DNA of 64,000 nucleotides from Adiantum capillus-veneris (lineage: Eukaryota; Streptophyta; Polypodiopsida; Polypodiales; Pteridaceae), in the NCBI GenBank assembly GCA_014529385.2, contig CM043956.1, positions 59,653,120 to 59,717,119 of the forward strand, written 5' to 3'. The notes beneath the pieces are model-generated. The model was not told the origin of the DNA, did no database searches, and saw nothing but the letters and a program-made list of their open reading frames with translations. The position numbers and the translations under genes were made by a program. Shown here piece after piece: positions 44,800 to 55,108 of this stretch. Position 1 is the first letter of the stretch, and each line of letters begins with the position of its first letter.

Positions 44800-45172
44800 T
44801 AGGTTAGAGCTAGCGACAAATTAATAGTAGGAAAAACGCAATCGGACTTCAAAAGTACACACAGACTTCAAGAACCTTAATATATAGTCATTGACCAATA
44901 AAGACGATATTATTACCCTGCGGTCCTAATCTCCGTGCACCTCTAGACCGAGGTGTGCGGGGATTGGGCCTGGCTAGAGAATGTCAGGTTGTTAGAGCTA
45001 GCAGCAAATAGTTGAAAAAACGCAATCGGACTTCAAAAGCACACAAACTTCAAGAACTTTAATATATAGTCATTGACCAATAAAAACAAGATTATTACCC
45101 TGTGGTCCTAATCTCCCTGCACCTCTAGACCGAGGTATGCAAGGATCGGGCTTGGCTAGAAACTGTGAGTTT
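44800..45172 (+). repeat. Tandem duplication with a hairpin in CACTA-1 leader
   Basis: A unit of about 180-190 bp starting GAGCTAGC is present at about 44807-44994 and 44995-45172, with a partial one at 44640. Each holds TGCACCTC, a six-base loop TAGACC and GAGGTGTGC, a hairpin stem of up to 16 bp. A third copy of the hairpin part occurs in CACTA-2 at 58255-58360. It directly precedes the transposase. Confidence 0.8.
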
Positions 45173-45255
45173 GTCATGTATTGTCATGTACTTAGTCAGT
45201 GTGTAGTTATAACAACTAGAGTGTTTTAACTATTTGTTTCATCATTGGTAGATTA

Positions 45256-47640
45256 AGTATGGACGATAGGATGGCATGTCCTTGTGTGCATTGCAAGCAT
45301 CAAATCTTTCAAAAATAAAAAATCCGCAACCAACACATACGCCATCACAATCTCTTACCAATAGAGCGACTACAAGACCTGTGTTATCAATCTCATGGTC
45401 TAGAGATTGAAGGTCAAACTCTGCAAGTAGATATTGCTCCAACTTCATCCCAGAGAAAACGATTTTCAAACGAGCAGCCATCAACTGAGTCCTCCCAACT
45501 AACACCTCATGCGGCATTTCAAGAAGTAGAGATGGAGCAGATGTTGGACGCGTTCTTTGACATATATTCCAACATAGAAGGCAACATTGAACGTAGTACT
45601 GTGGACCAACCTCAGCCATCCTGTTCATATCGATGGCATGATAGCAACGATAAAGAGAGCAAGATGATGCAAAGTCTTGCATACATTCCGCTTTACAATG
45701 GTGCAAAAATCTCAGTTCTTCATACCACGTTGGTAATGCTTAATTTGCAGTCTACGGTTGGTTTGACATCTCAGTCTCACAGAGCTTTTCAGGTAAATAC
45801 ATTGTATCCTAAGCATGATAAGGTGCAAATTACAGTTCATCTAAAGTGACCAAAGGTATGACTTGTTCATGTAACGACACGTTGCTCAATGAGAAAATCT
45901 TTCCAGAAGGGAATCACATGCCCCCTACCCGTCCAGCCACTAAAAAGCTTCTGACTAATTTGGGCTTGGATTATCACAAAATACATGCATGTCCTAATGA
46001 TTGTATACTTTTTCGCAATGAGTATGCAAATTTGGAACAGTGTCCCAATTGTGTATCAAACAGGTACAGGGAGGACACACAAGGATAATATATCCTTGCA
46101 AAGGTCCTTCGCCACTTTCCTATCATTCCAAGAATAAAGAGCATGTTCAGGTGCAAGTCCATATCTTCTTTGATGACATGTCACTTAAATACTAGATCGA
46201 CGGATTATGGAGTTTGTCATGGAGCATGTGGCCTATTTGTTTGGTTAATTATAATCTTCCACCATGGCTCACTATCAAGAACGTCCATTTGTTGTTGTCA
46301 TTGATCATCCCAAGAAAGTACAAATCAAAGAACATGGACGTTATCTGGCACCACTTATAGAAGAGCTTTAAATCTTGTGGACAGGAATTGATGTGGTTGA
46401 TATGTCCCAACCAATTGGACGACGGAATGTACATGTGCAAGGCATTATCATGTGGACCATGCAAGATTGGCTAGGATTTGGTGAGTGCTCAGGTAAGTGC
46501 CTTTAAAACCCTCACACACATGTGATTCCTGGCTATGCCAACGCTTCTATATTTTAATTTTGTGATGTTTTAGGCTTGAGTTACTTGGGCAATCATGCAT
46601 GTCCGAGATGTGGTCCTCGACTTGGCTTCCGCCACTCTGAGCATTTGAGCAAGAGAGTTCACGAGGAGCATGGTAGATTTTTTCCTGAAGGACATGAGCT
46701 ATGTGGACCAAACATATGCAAACATCACATGCATCCACTGAAGGCGAGCGATCGGAAAAAGATGTGGCTGGAGAGGGGAGATTGGATGCCACCTATGAAA
46801 AGACTTTCTATTTTCCATGAACTCCCGTACTGGAGTGACCTGCTGATTAATCATTTGCTTGACCCAATGCACACCTTCAAGAATGTGAGAGAGAGCATAT
46901 GGAAAACCATTACTGGAAAAAGGGAGAGCAAGGCCCAAAGAGATGACCTACAAGTTGTGGGTCGAATGCCAAAGATATGGCCTCGACTTAAATCCAATGG
47001 AAAGTTTGCTATACCAAAAGGTCCATGGGTTCTGAGTCGTGCAGAAGAGCAACAAGTGAATAAGACTATATCTTCATTCAAGACTCCTACAGGGTGCATG
47101 AGATGTTTGAAAATGGATTTTATGAGAGATAACAATCTCAGTGGTCTTAAGTCCCACGATTGGCACAATTTTTTACAGTTGAGATTACCAATTTCCATAA
47201 AGGGTTGTTTGACAGATGACATTAGAAGAACAATCTACAAAATTAGTTAGTTGGTACGCTGGATCAGTTCAAAAGAGATAAGAGAAGACAGCATCGATGC
47301 AGCACACTTAAATGCTATTGAAGTAGTGTGCATGGTGGAGAAGTACTCTCCAACAAACATTCTTACCATCCAAATGCATGTACTTGTGCATGTGGTCGAT
47401 GAAGTTGCAGTTGATGGGTGGTCCATAGTAGGTGGATGTTCTTCTTGGAGAGATTTATGAATACTTTAAAGGGGTTTTTTCGTCAAAGGGCTCGCCCCGA
47501 GGGTAGCATGGTCAAAGGATGGCTTGTACAAGAGTCTCTTGTCCTCATCAGTGAATTTTTTGTCTCAATTGAGCCAAAGATTCCCCGAATGTGGACTATT
47601 GAGGTCAACGTCAAGGTGACAGGGGACGAGCCGTAGGAAC
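45256..47640 (+). pseudogene. CACTA-1 TNP2-like transposase
   Basis: ATG 45259 begins DDRMACPCVHCKHQIF, the N-terminal zinc-finger type of CACTA transposases. Later blocks are in TNP2 order: YHKIHACPNDCILFRNEY (about 45980), IIMWTMQDWLGFG (46445), HACPRCG (46591), ELPYWSDLLINHLLDPMHTFKNV (46820), GLKSHDWHNFLQLRLPISI (47146), then RWMFFLERFMNTLKGFFRQRARPEGS (47430, DUF4218 region). One intron (46493-46573) is clear, and another may start at 45793. Stops at 46087, 47248 and 47458 and shifts leave it inactive. TNP2 would cut at the terminal repeats in the nucleus. Confidence 0.85.
46493..46573 (+). other. Predicted intron in CACTA-1 transposase
   Basis: 81 bp with CAG/GTAAGTG at the start and a pyrimidine/T-rich end GATGTTTTAG/G. 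Splicing joins DWLGFGECSG to LSYLGNHACPRCG, the usual TNP2 continuation. An in-frame stop inside it supports removal. Confidence 0.7.
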
Positions 47641-47679
47641 AAGTGGTTCAAAGTTATTACCAGTGGCCCTAATACAACT

Positions 47680-48166
47680 GTGTGTAAAGACAAGAGTGGA
47701 TTGATTCAAGCGAACTCTAGATGGGTGTGGGCAGATGCACGAGATACATTCGTACTTCCACAGCATTGTGAACAAGTTGTGTTCATACATGATCCACTAT
47801 GGACAAAAAATGATGAGAATGATCTGTCTAAACCCTGCTGGCTATATGTCATTCAAGTTGATCCATGTACGTAGCAAGCAAGTGTGTGAAGGATTGGACG
47901 TTGAGGTCAAAGAGGTGATTCATAAACAAAGCGCAGGACCAACAGAAACTTTAAGTTTAGATTTTGAGGTGGATGTCAGCAGTGAGCAATTGTTTGAACC
48001 TAGAGATGAGGTGTCAAATACTGAAGCTGATGCGGAGAGCGACGAAGAAGTAGAATTTGATGACAAAGATGCAGAAGTACAGATTGAGATAGACATCTTT
48101 GGTGCATCAAATCTCATAGAGGATGAGAGATTAAATAATGATTTTTGTAGGAACTCTTTTTATTAG
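47680..48166 (+). pseudogene. CACTA-1 transposase C-terminal part (DUF4216-like)
   Basis: DTFVLPQHCEQVVFIHDPLW resembles the conserved PFILASQAQQVFYVEDP block at the end of plant CACTA transposases. After a frameshift at about 47860 an acidic tail (DEVSNTEADAESDEEVEFDDKD) ends at 48166. It follows the DUF4218 region by about 50 bp, as expected for the same gene. Confidence 0.65.
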
Positions 48167-48458
48167 TCTACAATACACTTTAAATTCATTCATTTGTGTA
48201 GTATCTTCGTTGATTTGTTATTTGTATTGAGTAAGAATTTCTTCTATAAACTAATATATTTTGTGGGTGTTGTTTGTGTATGATTAGACATGGCCAATGA
48301 CAATGAGCCACACTCTCTTAGTTTTAGTTTTCGTATCACCTCGATCGGCATGTCATCCAAGTAGATGGGCTCTTTTTGTCTGAGTTCACAGCAGAGCAAA
48401 TCATGATGGCATAACACCTTTGGGCAGCAGGTCCCTCTAGACCTACTAGGCCAACTCT

Positions 48459-49370
48459 ATGCCCGGGACTAGTGTGGTTCCTACACCAACGGCCCCACAC
48501 CTCAGTCTAGTGTGCCACATATGCCTAGGATTTGTGTGCCCCCTAAATCGACGGGTGGTTCATCCTCGAGACAAGGTAGGCATCATTCTGGAGGTGGTGG
48601 TTGTTGTGGTAGCAGTTCTACTGATGCATCCACACCATCGAGAGAGTATCCACCACTCTCTTTAGTAGATAGTTCACTAATTGGCACACCACATACACCT
48701 TGGGGATCACACGAGAATGATCCTAGCAAGGTGTACAAGAGCAACGGTGGGGCTGTTTTGGAGGATAGGGTCGGGAAGGTCATGCGACAGAGGATTCGAC
48801 AACTCTATACAATTCAGTTTGGTCACTTTGTGATGGAGGTTTGGGATAACCTCGATGTTGAAAGAAATAATTACATTGTCGAGGCCATTCACTGAGAGTA
48901 CAGACCGGCAGAGGGGTACAATCCAGACCCCTGGATTTTGAGCGTGGCAAAGTCCACAATGTCACACTATCGGTCAGAGGCAAGAGATAGGTACAATGAT
49001 GGCAGTCCCAAGCCGGCATGGTTGGACACAAAGGAGTGGGCGGGTATTGCACGAGAGACACAAGACAATCCTGAGAGATTTCAGCAGCAGCAGAGAGATG
49101 CAGCCAGAGCACGTTTGGAGTCTGTTGGAGTGTCATATCTTGGGAGTGGAGGCTACGATATGCTTCAACATGAGTTTGTAAGTATTATATGTATTCTTGA
49201 CATTATGGAAAATATATATATGTTATTTGAATATTTATCTAATGATTAAACCATAAGTTTAAAGGAATTTGTCATGAAGCATTCTCCAACACGCCGAGAG
49301 GAGAAGTATGGGTACAAGCATGGACTTGTGGCCCTTTTGACCCAGCTGCACGAGGAGTGAGAGGACCTCA
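48459..49370 (+). pseudogene. CACTA-1 second ORF (plant transposase Ptta/En/Spm type)
   Basis: Frames 48512-48895, 48938-49249 and 49255-49360. Ser/Gly/Pro-rich N-terminus, then IQFGHFVMEVWDNLDVERNN, then KPAWLDTKEWAGIARETQDN, RDAARARLESVGVSYLGSGGYD and EFVMKHSPTRREEKYGYKH. This is the layout of the PF03004-type protein encoded beside TNP2: KPxWxxxxxW, a helix with R-x-R/N, a GG-rich turn, and a later RR/KDG block. A probable intron lies at 49178-49260 (GTAAGTATT). Stops make it inactive. Confidence 0.65.
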
Positions 49371-49499
49371 ATTGGGAGGCTTGTTTTCTCCCTTTTTATG
49401 AATGGGTCTGTTGTTTCTCCAAAGCGTTTGTTGAATAACTCTTGGTCAAAGTGCCAAGTGAAATGCTCGTCTGTCAATATTGGTTCATTTCTTCGAGTC

Positions 49500-50279
49500 C
49501 CATCTTGACCCTAATTTAATATCATGTCGTTGTTTTTCCTGTCAAGGTCGAGGAGTTTGTCGGGCTCTATGTTGAAGTCAAAGTGCAGCATCTCGATGGC
49601 AAACAATGAAATTACCTTTGTCTTCGTATGTAGCAATTGGAGAGCTTCTCCGTCAAGAAGTCTTCCCGCTGTTTCGTCTTATTGCAACTTGCGTTTGTTG
49701 AGTATTTCTTTCTATAGTCCGATTGCAAACCTGAGCTGTTTGTCACTATTTTGCTTCAATATCTGCTTCATTGAGTTGTTGTAGCTGCAGACGTGCGAGT
49801 AGTGTCGTCGTGGTTTTATGTATGAGTGTGGATGCTCCCCTGCTAAACTTTCCATTCTCATCTGGCCGGAGGTAGGATAGTTTGATGGGCCATTGTTGTT
49901 TGTTTGCAGATGAAGTGCTTGTTACGTTACTTTTGGACAGATCAAACAACTACAACTGAGGAAAAAGAATAAGTATGTTCTAAGAAGAGTTAATGATTCA
50001 TTTAAACGTATTGATTATCTTCAAGAAATATAGATTTTGGAATGTACAGACCTTGTTGGTCAGTATGTTGTAGGTGTTTTCTTGAAAACCTATATCACAA
50101 GAGCCGATATTGAGAAATGCATCATATGATCTGCAAGTGAGGACACACTTTATATGAAATGGAGTAATACAATTTTACATCACTGTACAAACTAAAGTAT
50201 CTGAAAGCAAATCTCTCATAGGCTCAAACATATCTGGTGTAGGAAGCTCTAGGATCCTTACGTGTCTTCTTTTGGTGAC
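49500..50279 (-). other. Uncertain stretch after the Helitron helicase
   Basis: About 780 bp. Short minus frames (SYLRPDENGKFSRGAST at about 49870) show no domain that I recognise. It may hold the Helitron 3' end and a piece of CACTA-1. No terminus is visible. Confidence 0.3.
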
Positions 50280-51650
50280 TCGTGAGTACAGCCTTTTCAG
50301 CTACTGTTGCACCCTACAATTTGTGACCCGTTATTGCATATGCTAGTATTAAAGGGAGTGTATATTTGTGGTAATATTTGAAGTTGAATGCCCTAGTGGA
50401 GTGTTTTGTACGTCGAATGGTGATTTTGGTTTTCGTGTTGTCTATGAGCACACTGATCGCGTCTACTAGACCGTTGCAATCATGGGATATATTCTTGACC
50501 CTGCGTGTGGCACCGTTTGTAGTGCCGATTTCCAATTTGAGATTTGAGGTGATCATACACTTTGCACCAACAATGACGTTGTGTATTTCATTGAAAGAGG
50601 TGTTGTTGACCCAGCTTCCTAAAAGTGGCTCATTGTTCTCATTTGTTTTTAATGCTATTCAGACTATCTGATTGTTCACAAAACTCCTTTACAATATGAT
50701 GTCATTGTATCTTTGAGCGTCATCATGATGTGTACAAATGATTGTGGTGCATTTGTCCATAGTTTCCAATAGTCCTTGCTCGTTTATGATGCACTCTGAA
50801 AGCGTGCTTCTTATCTCTTGTTCGGTTGGATTTCTTTGTCTAATTATATGTAGAAAGTTGAGGAATATTGGGTCCGCTGCGTGTCCAACTGAGAATGTCA
50901 TCTTGCCAACAATGCCATGCTTGAAGTGTGCCGATTGTGTAATTACATACATGACAGAAAGGTCTAGGGTGCTTACAGACAGATGGTAGCTATGTGAAGT
51001 CTCCAAAGAGAAGCACCAATTTACTACAGAATGGTTCATGAATTGATACGTTTGTGACATTGACAAGTTGGTGAACAACCATGTTGAATGTTGTGCTTGT
51101 GAGCATTGATATCTTGTCCATTATGATAACATCAGTCTGATGAATGTGAATCTCTCGTCCCCTAGATTTATTGATTCTGGATAGTGTTTATTTGAGCCTG
51201 CCGTTATCTTGAATTGATGGTGTACTGTTTTTGTGACATTGCTTAGGTGCCGAGATGCAGCTGCTCCAGTTGACGTTGTCAATATGAGTGTCTTGTTCTG
51301 TTGTACAAACCTGGTCTATTTGATGAGGAATAACTTTTTGGATCTTGGGACACTCGTGATAATGTGGAGGCCGAATGTTCTCGTGAAATCCTTTAGAAGA
51401 TGCAACATGTTATGTCTACTAGTTTCGTTGGTATCATTCATCTCTACACGGCTTGAATGAATCGGATTCTCGCGGTTCAACAAGAGCTTCTGGTGGATCA
51501 GGTTCACAATGTGTCCCGCGTCCTCGTTCAAAATCATGTTTTGTTGTGTGTACTCGTTGATGTACATCTTGAGGTCCTCCTTGTCTCTTATTAAGTGTTG
51601 GATTTTGCACTCTGTAAAGTAACAAGACATTGGGTTTTCTTGCAAGATCA
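50280..51650 (-). pseudogene. Helitron Pif1-like helicase
   Basis: Minus-strand fragments: LNEDAGHIVNLIHQKL (51530), then DVIIMDKISMLTSTTFNMVV at about 51130 (Walker B, usually DExS; here DKIS), LVLLFGDFTQLPSV at 51010 (GDxxQL), and a C-terminal YTLPLILAYAITGHKLQGA at 50350 (usually LPL..AxTxHKSQG). It would unwind DNA for the Rep domain. The Walker A loop is not clear. Broken. Confidence 0.8.
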
Positions 51651-51999
51651 GATCGGGCTCAGTTCTATATATTGCCTTATGTAGTCGTATGTTGAAGAAG
51701 AAGCCCTCCGATTGGTGACCAGGGTGGTATTCGGTGAATTGTACTAGGCGGTGATTTTGTAATACTGAGTCGTTCTAGGCATCCTACATCTGGCTCTTCT
51801 TAGATCTTGTGCTGTTTTTCTTGATTTTGAAATTTTTGTGGTACATGCAGAACGTGTATTGCTCTAGTTGTAGTAGCCTCGCACAGTACAAGTCAACTAG
51901 ATGGATAACGATCGTTTGGCTCTGTGATAACAATATTTGTCTTAGTGAAGGTTGCGATGAGTCGATATATTCCATGGATTCGCTTCTTGTGATGATCGG

Positions 52000-53330
52000 A
52001 ATTGCAGGTAATTGAGTGCTGCCTCTCTTGCTGAAATTGGCTTGGACATTATCGATGCTACAATTATGTGGAGCTTGACCTTGTCTAATACATTCAGGCC
52101 AAGCCTCACTGCGTTCTCCTCTGATAGGTTCACTGGACCCATTAGCTGTGCCTTCATTGCATACTTTAGTAGGTAGTGAGATATAGATGAGTTGGTCACA
52201 CGTTGGATGTTCATGTGCGCTCCCCATAGCAGCAAGATTGTTGGGTGGTAGGGAACTACGTTACGGTGTTCATCTCCGGGCCAATAGTACAACCATCTTG
52301 ATGTTTGTGGGTCCATTACGGGCTTGGTTGATAGATGAGGACTGAATGGAAAGCCGTATTTGCATGCAGAGTGCTAGCCCATTACCCTGCAGGTTGACTT
52401 GCAGCATATGTGAATTTGTTTTCTTGTGACGAGATGATGTAAATGGTTTGAAAATTCCAGAGGAGGCTGTTGTGGGTCAGGTATGTACACCGCTAGTTCA
52501 TCTTCTACCAATTCAATGTTGCCTCGAGAAACCCACAAAATCAAATGAGCATGCAACGATCCTCAGTTTTGTATCGCGTACCTTAAAAGATGATGCTCTA
52601 TTTCGCCCAGGACTTTGATTCATCCTTAAATGTGGTTGTTAAAGAAGATGTGTAGACGCTCGTGGAACAACAGGGCACACTTAACAAGAAAATCTTTCCC
52701 TGTGTAGCTTCCATTGAATGAATGAGCAATATTCTCGATTACTATAATTGCGTTCCACCTGCTATTTGTGACTTCGTCCGCTATAAATGTGAGGAACATC
52801 GAGTAGGCCACACAAGTCAACCATTGTGATGAGATATTTGAGGTTCTTTCAATGCCATGATGTAGTGCCGGGCATTGTTGATGGAATATTGTATCTTATA
52901 ATGTTCCTTACTGCATCTTGACTGGATGCATTCTTGTGCTTCCTCTTATCTGCGTCTATGCACGCTGCAACATCATCGTGTTTGTAGAATTGGATATCAT
53001 GATTGCTCTCTTGAGTTGGTACATGATGAGTAGGTATGGCTTGTACAAGGTATACATGGAGAACAGCTTGTTGATCCTCGTCCTGATATGTAGTCACTGA
53101 ATCGGGTGTCTCCTTCGTAGTTTCCATGTTCGAACGAAAATAAAAAAGGGAACACAGCTTTTTCTATTGTGACGTCTTTGGCATCTGAGTGGCTAGTAGG
53201 CATCCCATTGTACCTGAAGATTGGCGTACGCTCAATGAGGTCTGAGCCCTCACGGAGCTTTACTGAGCCAAAGTTGTGAGAGTCTGTTCCGGTATACGAT
53301 CTTGCACTATGATGCAATCCTCCCGCGTGC
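52000..53330 (-). pseudogene. Helitron-like N-terminal region and Rep domain
   Basis: Minus-strand fragments in order: GMPTSHSDAKDVTIEKAVFP (53220), TTYQDEDQQAVLHVYLVQ (53090), DFLVKCALLFHERLHIFFNN (52690), LHAHLILWV (52555, His-x-His of the HUH nuclease), then CKYGFPF, RWLYYWPGDEHRNVVPYHPTI and LLWGAHMNIQRV (52300). All are typical Helitron blocks. Rep would nick and join DNA during rolling-circle movement. At least five frameshifts or stops. Confidence 0.85.
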
Positions 53331-53390
53331 TACTGTTATGATTTTTTGAAAGAGGCTACAATCTAACTAGCCGCAGCCTTATTAGCCCAC

Positions 53391-54130
53391 TCAGATCTGG
53401 AATACTTTGCAGGGACCAGCAACAAGATCCTCAAAGGTTGGCAGATCAGAGCAAAAGCTCTCCATGCCTATGCTCTCCAACTGCTTACAGCCTTGAACAT
53501 CAAGGATCCGTAACTTGTGGAGACTGCAAACACACAATTGTATGCATTCACACAAATCTAGTGTTTGCAAGGCTGCGAATGCATCAGAAAATGGTACCGC
53601 CTCCACTAGTACACAAGACAATCATGAATTGAAGGTAAAAATTCACAATCCTCAACTTTGGTAGAACATTATGGACTTTCACAAGCGCAGCTGTTTAGAC
53701 TCATCTTCAAAACTACCGGCAATCCCTAAATCATCAACCAGCCTACACAACCCTCGCAGTTGCTAACAGCGTGACACTTCCAGGATCTCTAGCTCATTTA
53801 AATAGCCTATCATCAAAGGCTTCTATATGCTTTAGAGAACGAAGCGCCTTCAGACGAAGCTCCACTAGGTTTGAGACTCCTATCCAGCCCCCTATCTCTT
53901 CAAGGTGGTGGATATCCTCTAGTCTCAAAATCCAAAGATTTTGAGCTGCCACAACCATGTGGCAATCTACATGACAAAAGAGTCTGACCCATTTGAGGCA
54001 CAACAAAAGAGTCTGACCCACCTGCCAACTCCAAGTTGCACCGTGATCATGAGTACTCTTGCCGCAAGGAAGCGTGCCACGTATTTCTATAACTAGTGAG
54101 CCACAAAACTTGTAGTTCCATTTGATTGCA
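53391..54130 (-). pseudogene. Leucine-rich-repeat fragment, NLR type
   Basis: Minus strand. NLWILRLEDIHHLEEIGGWI, SNLVELRLKALRSLKHIEAF (54020-53794) and ALQTLDLCECIQL, HKLRILDVQGCKQLESIG (53590-53480) have the L-x-x-L-x-L pattern with CxxL/GCxxL, as in LRRs of plant NBS-LRR resistance proteins. No NB-ARC domain is present in the window. It lies beside the Helitron on the same strand, so capture is possible. Confidence 0.6.
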
Positions 54131-54143
54131 GGAACTTATTTCT

Positions 54144-54400
54144 GGGTGAAAGCATGTTAACCTGTCGCGCTTTTTGTGTTAGTTAGCAGTTTCAAGTTAG
54201 CACACCTTCACAAAGTTGGGCGTCCGGTAAATTTTTTACAAATAATATCAAAATTTGTCGGAGGTTGTACATTTGGATTCCTTGTCATAGATCTTGGAGA
54301 TGTAGCTCAAGTTATTGTACTAGTTAGCATATGTCAAAATTGTGCTAGTTAGCATTGTCCGAGACATGAAAAAGCATGACAGGTTAACATGCTTTCACCC
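54144..54400. mobile_element. 257-bp MITE
   Basis: Perfect 23-bp terminal inverted repeats (GGGTGAAAGCATGTTAACC outward) at 54144-54166 and 54378-54400. The match continues imperfectly inward through GCTTTTT. The core is A/T-rich with GTTAGTTAGCA/TGCTAACTAGC sequences and no ORF. TTCT flanks both ends, a possible 4-bp target duplication. It sits between two related LRR fragments. I cannot assign a superfamily. Confidence 0.85.
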
Positions 54401-54559
54401 TTCTAGGCTTTGCAACATTTTGAAAAACATACCATTCCACGACTGCTATTTCCTCTTTCAAATTGTCACAAGGTGATCTCCCTCTCTCTCTCTCTCACAT
54501 GCGCATATTCGACTGCTATTTTTCCCCTTAGAGATTGCCACAAGGTGATCTCTCTCCAT

Positions 54560-54775
54560 ACTAGTGCAAATAAAGGGACACAAGACTTGGGCCTCCTTCC
54601 CAGCCCCCCAACCGCTCTAGATGAGCAATCAACGTCAGTCTCCAAACTTGAAGACTTTTTTGAAGTCTCCTATCGGCCAGCGACCAATGATGAGTACTTC
54701 GAGCGGGGTAATTGTTAAGCCACAAAACCTCGAAGTTGCATCCAATCCACAAGTAGTCCATTTCAAGTTGTTCTG
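54560..54775 (-). pseudogene. Second LRR fragment (related to 53794-54120)
   Basis: Minus strand. SLQVWRLTLIAHLERLGGWE and PSLVSLYL match LWILRLEDIHHLEEIGGWI and NLVELRL of the neighbouring fragment, and the DNA upstream (GAAATGGACTACTTG..TTTTGTGGCT) matches 54085-54130. So there were two tandem copies of one LRR exon, now separated by the MITE. No intact frame. Confidence 0.5.
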
Positions 54776-54949
54776 CCTCCTACCCCGCTTTACTATCTGA
54801 TTCATACTGCACACCATGTGCTCGGATGTACTTGTGTTTTTCCAGCTTTCCAAAACCACGAAAAGTTGGGTGAGCATGAGGTCTGATTTTTGTAGATGGC
54901 AAGTCCGCCCTATAGAGATGATTGAAAAAATCAACTTCCTGTAAATTAT

Positions 54950-54950
<1 letters not shown>

Positions 54951-55023
<73 letters not shown>

Positions 55024-55046
55024 ACACGCACGCATGCTCACATACG

Positions 55047-55104
<58 letters not shown>
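54951..55104 (+). repeat. Compound microsatellite (CT)n and (AC)n
   Basis: About 70 bp of CT, a short mixed linker, then CG/CA and about 55 bp of AC. The long Arg/Glu frames on the opposite strand are by-products. Confidence 0.97.

Positions 55105-55108
<4 letters not shown>

Larger units (their letters stand above)
42085..49370 (+). mobile_element. CACTA-1: TNP2-type transposon, ends incomplete
   Basis: The left end AGAGGTCACTTAAATTTCGG is adjacent to D's LTR. It corresponds to the terminal repeat CACTACAAGAGGTT of CACTA-2 without its first seven bases, so D probably inserted within the terminal repeat. Subterminal units with CCGACGCTTCTCCGGTGC follow at 42205-42300. The element then has a repetitive 5' region, a broken TNP2 gene and a second ORF. 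I could not find the right terminal repeat. Confidence 0.7.
49500..53330 (-). mobile_element. Degenerate Helitron
   Basis: Minus strand. Helitron N-terminal and Rep motifs (53330-52000) precede a Pif1-type helicase (51650-50280), the order of the plant RepHel protein. Every part is broken. I could not identify the TC 5' end or the hairpin-CTRR 3' end. Confidence 0.8.
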
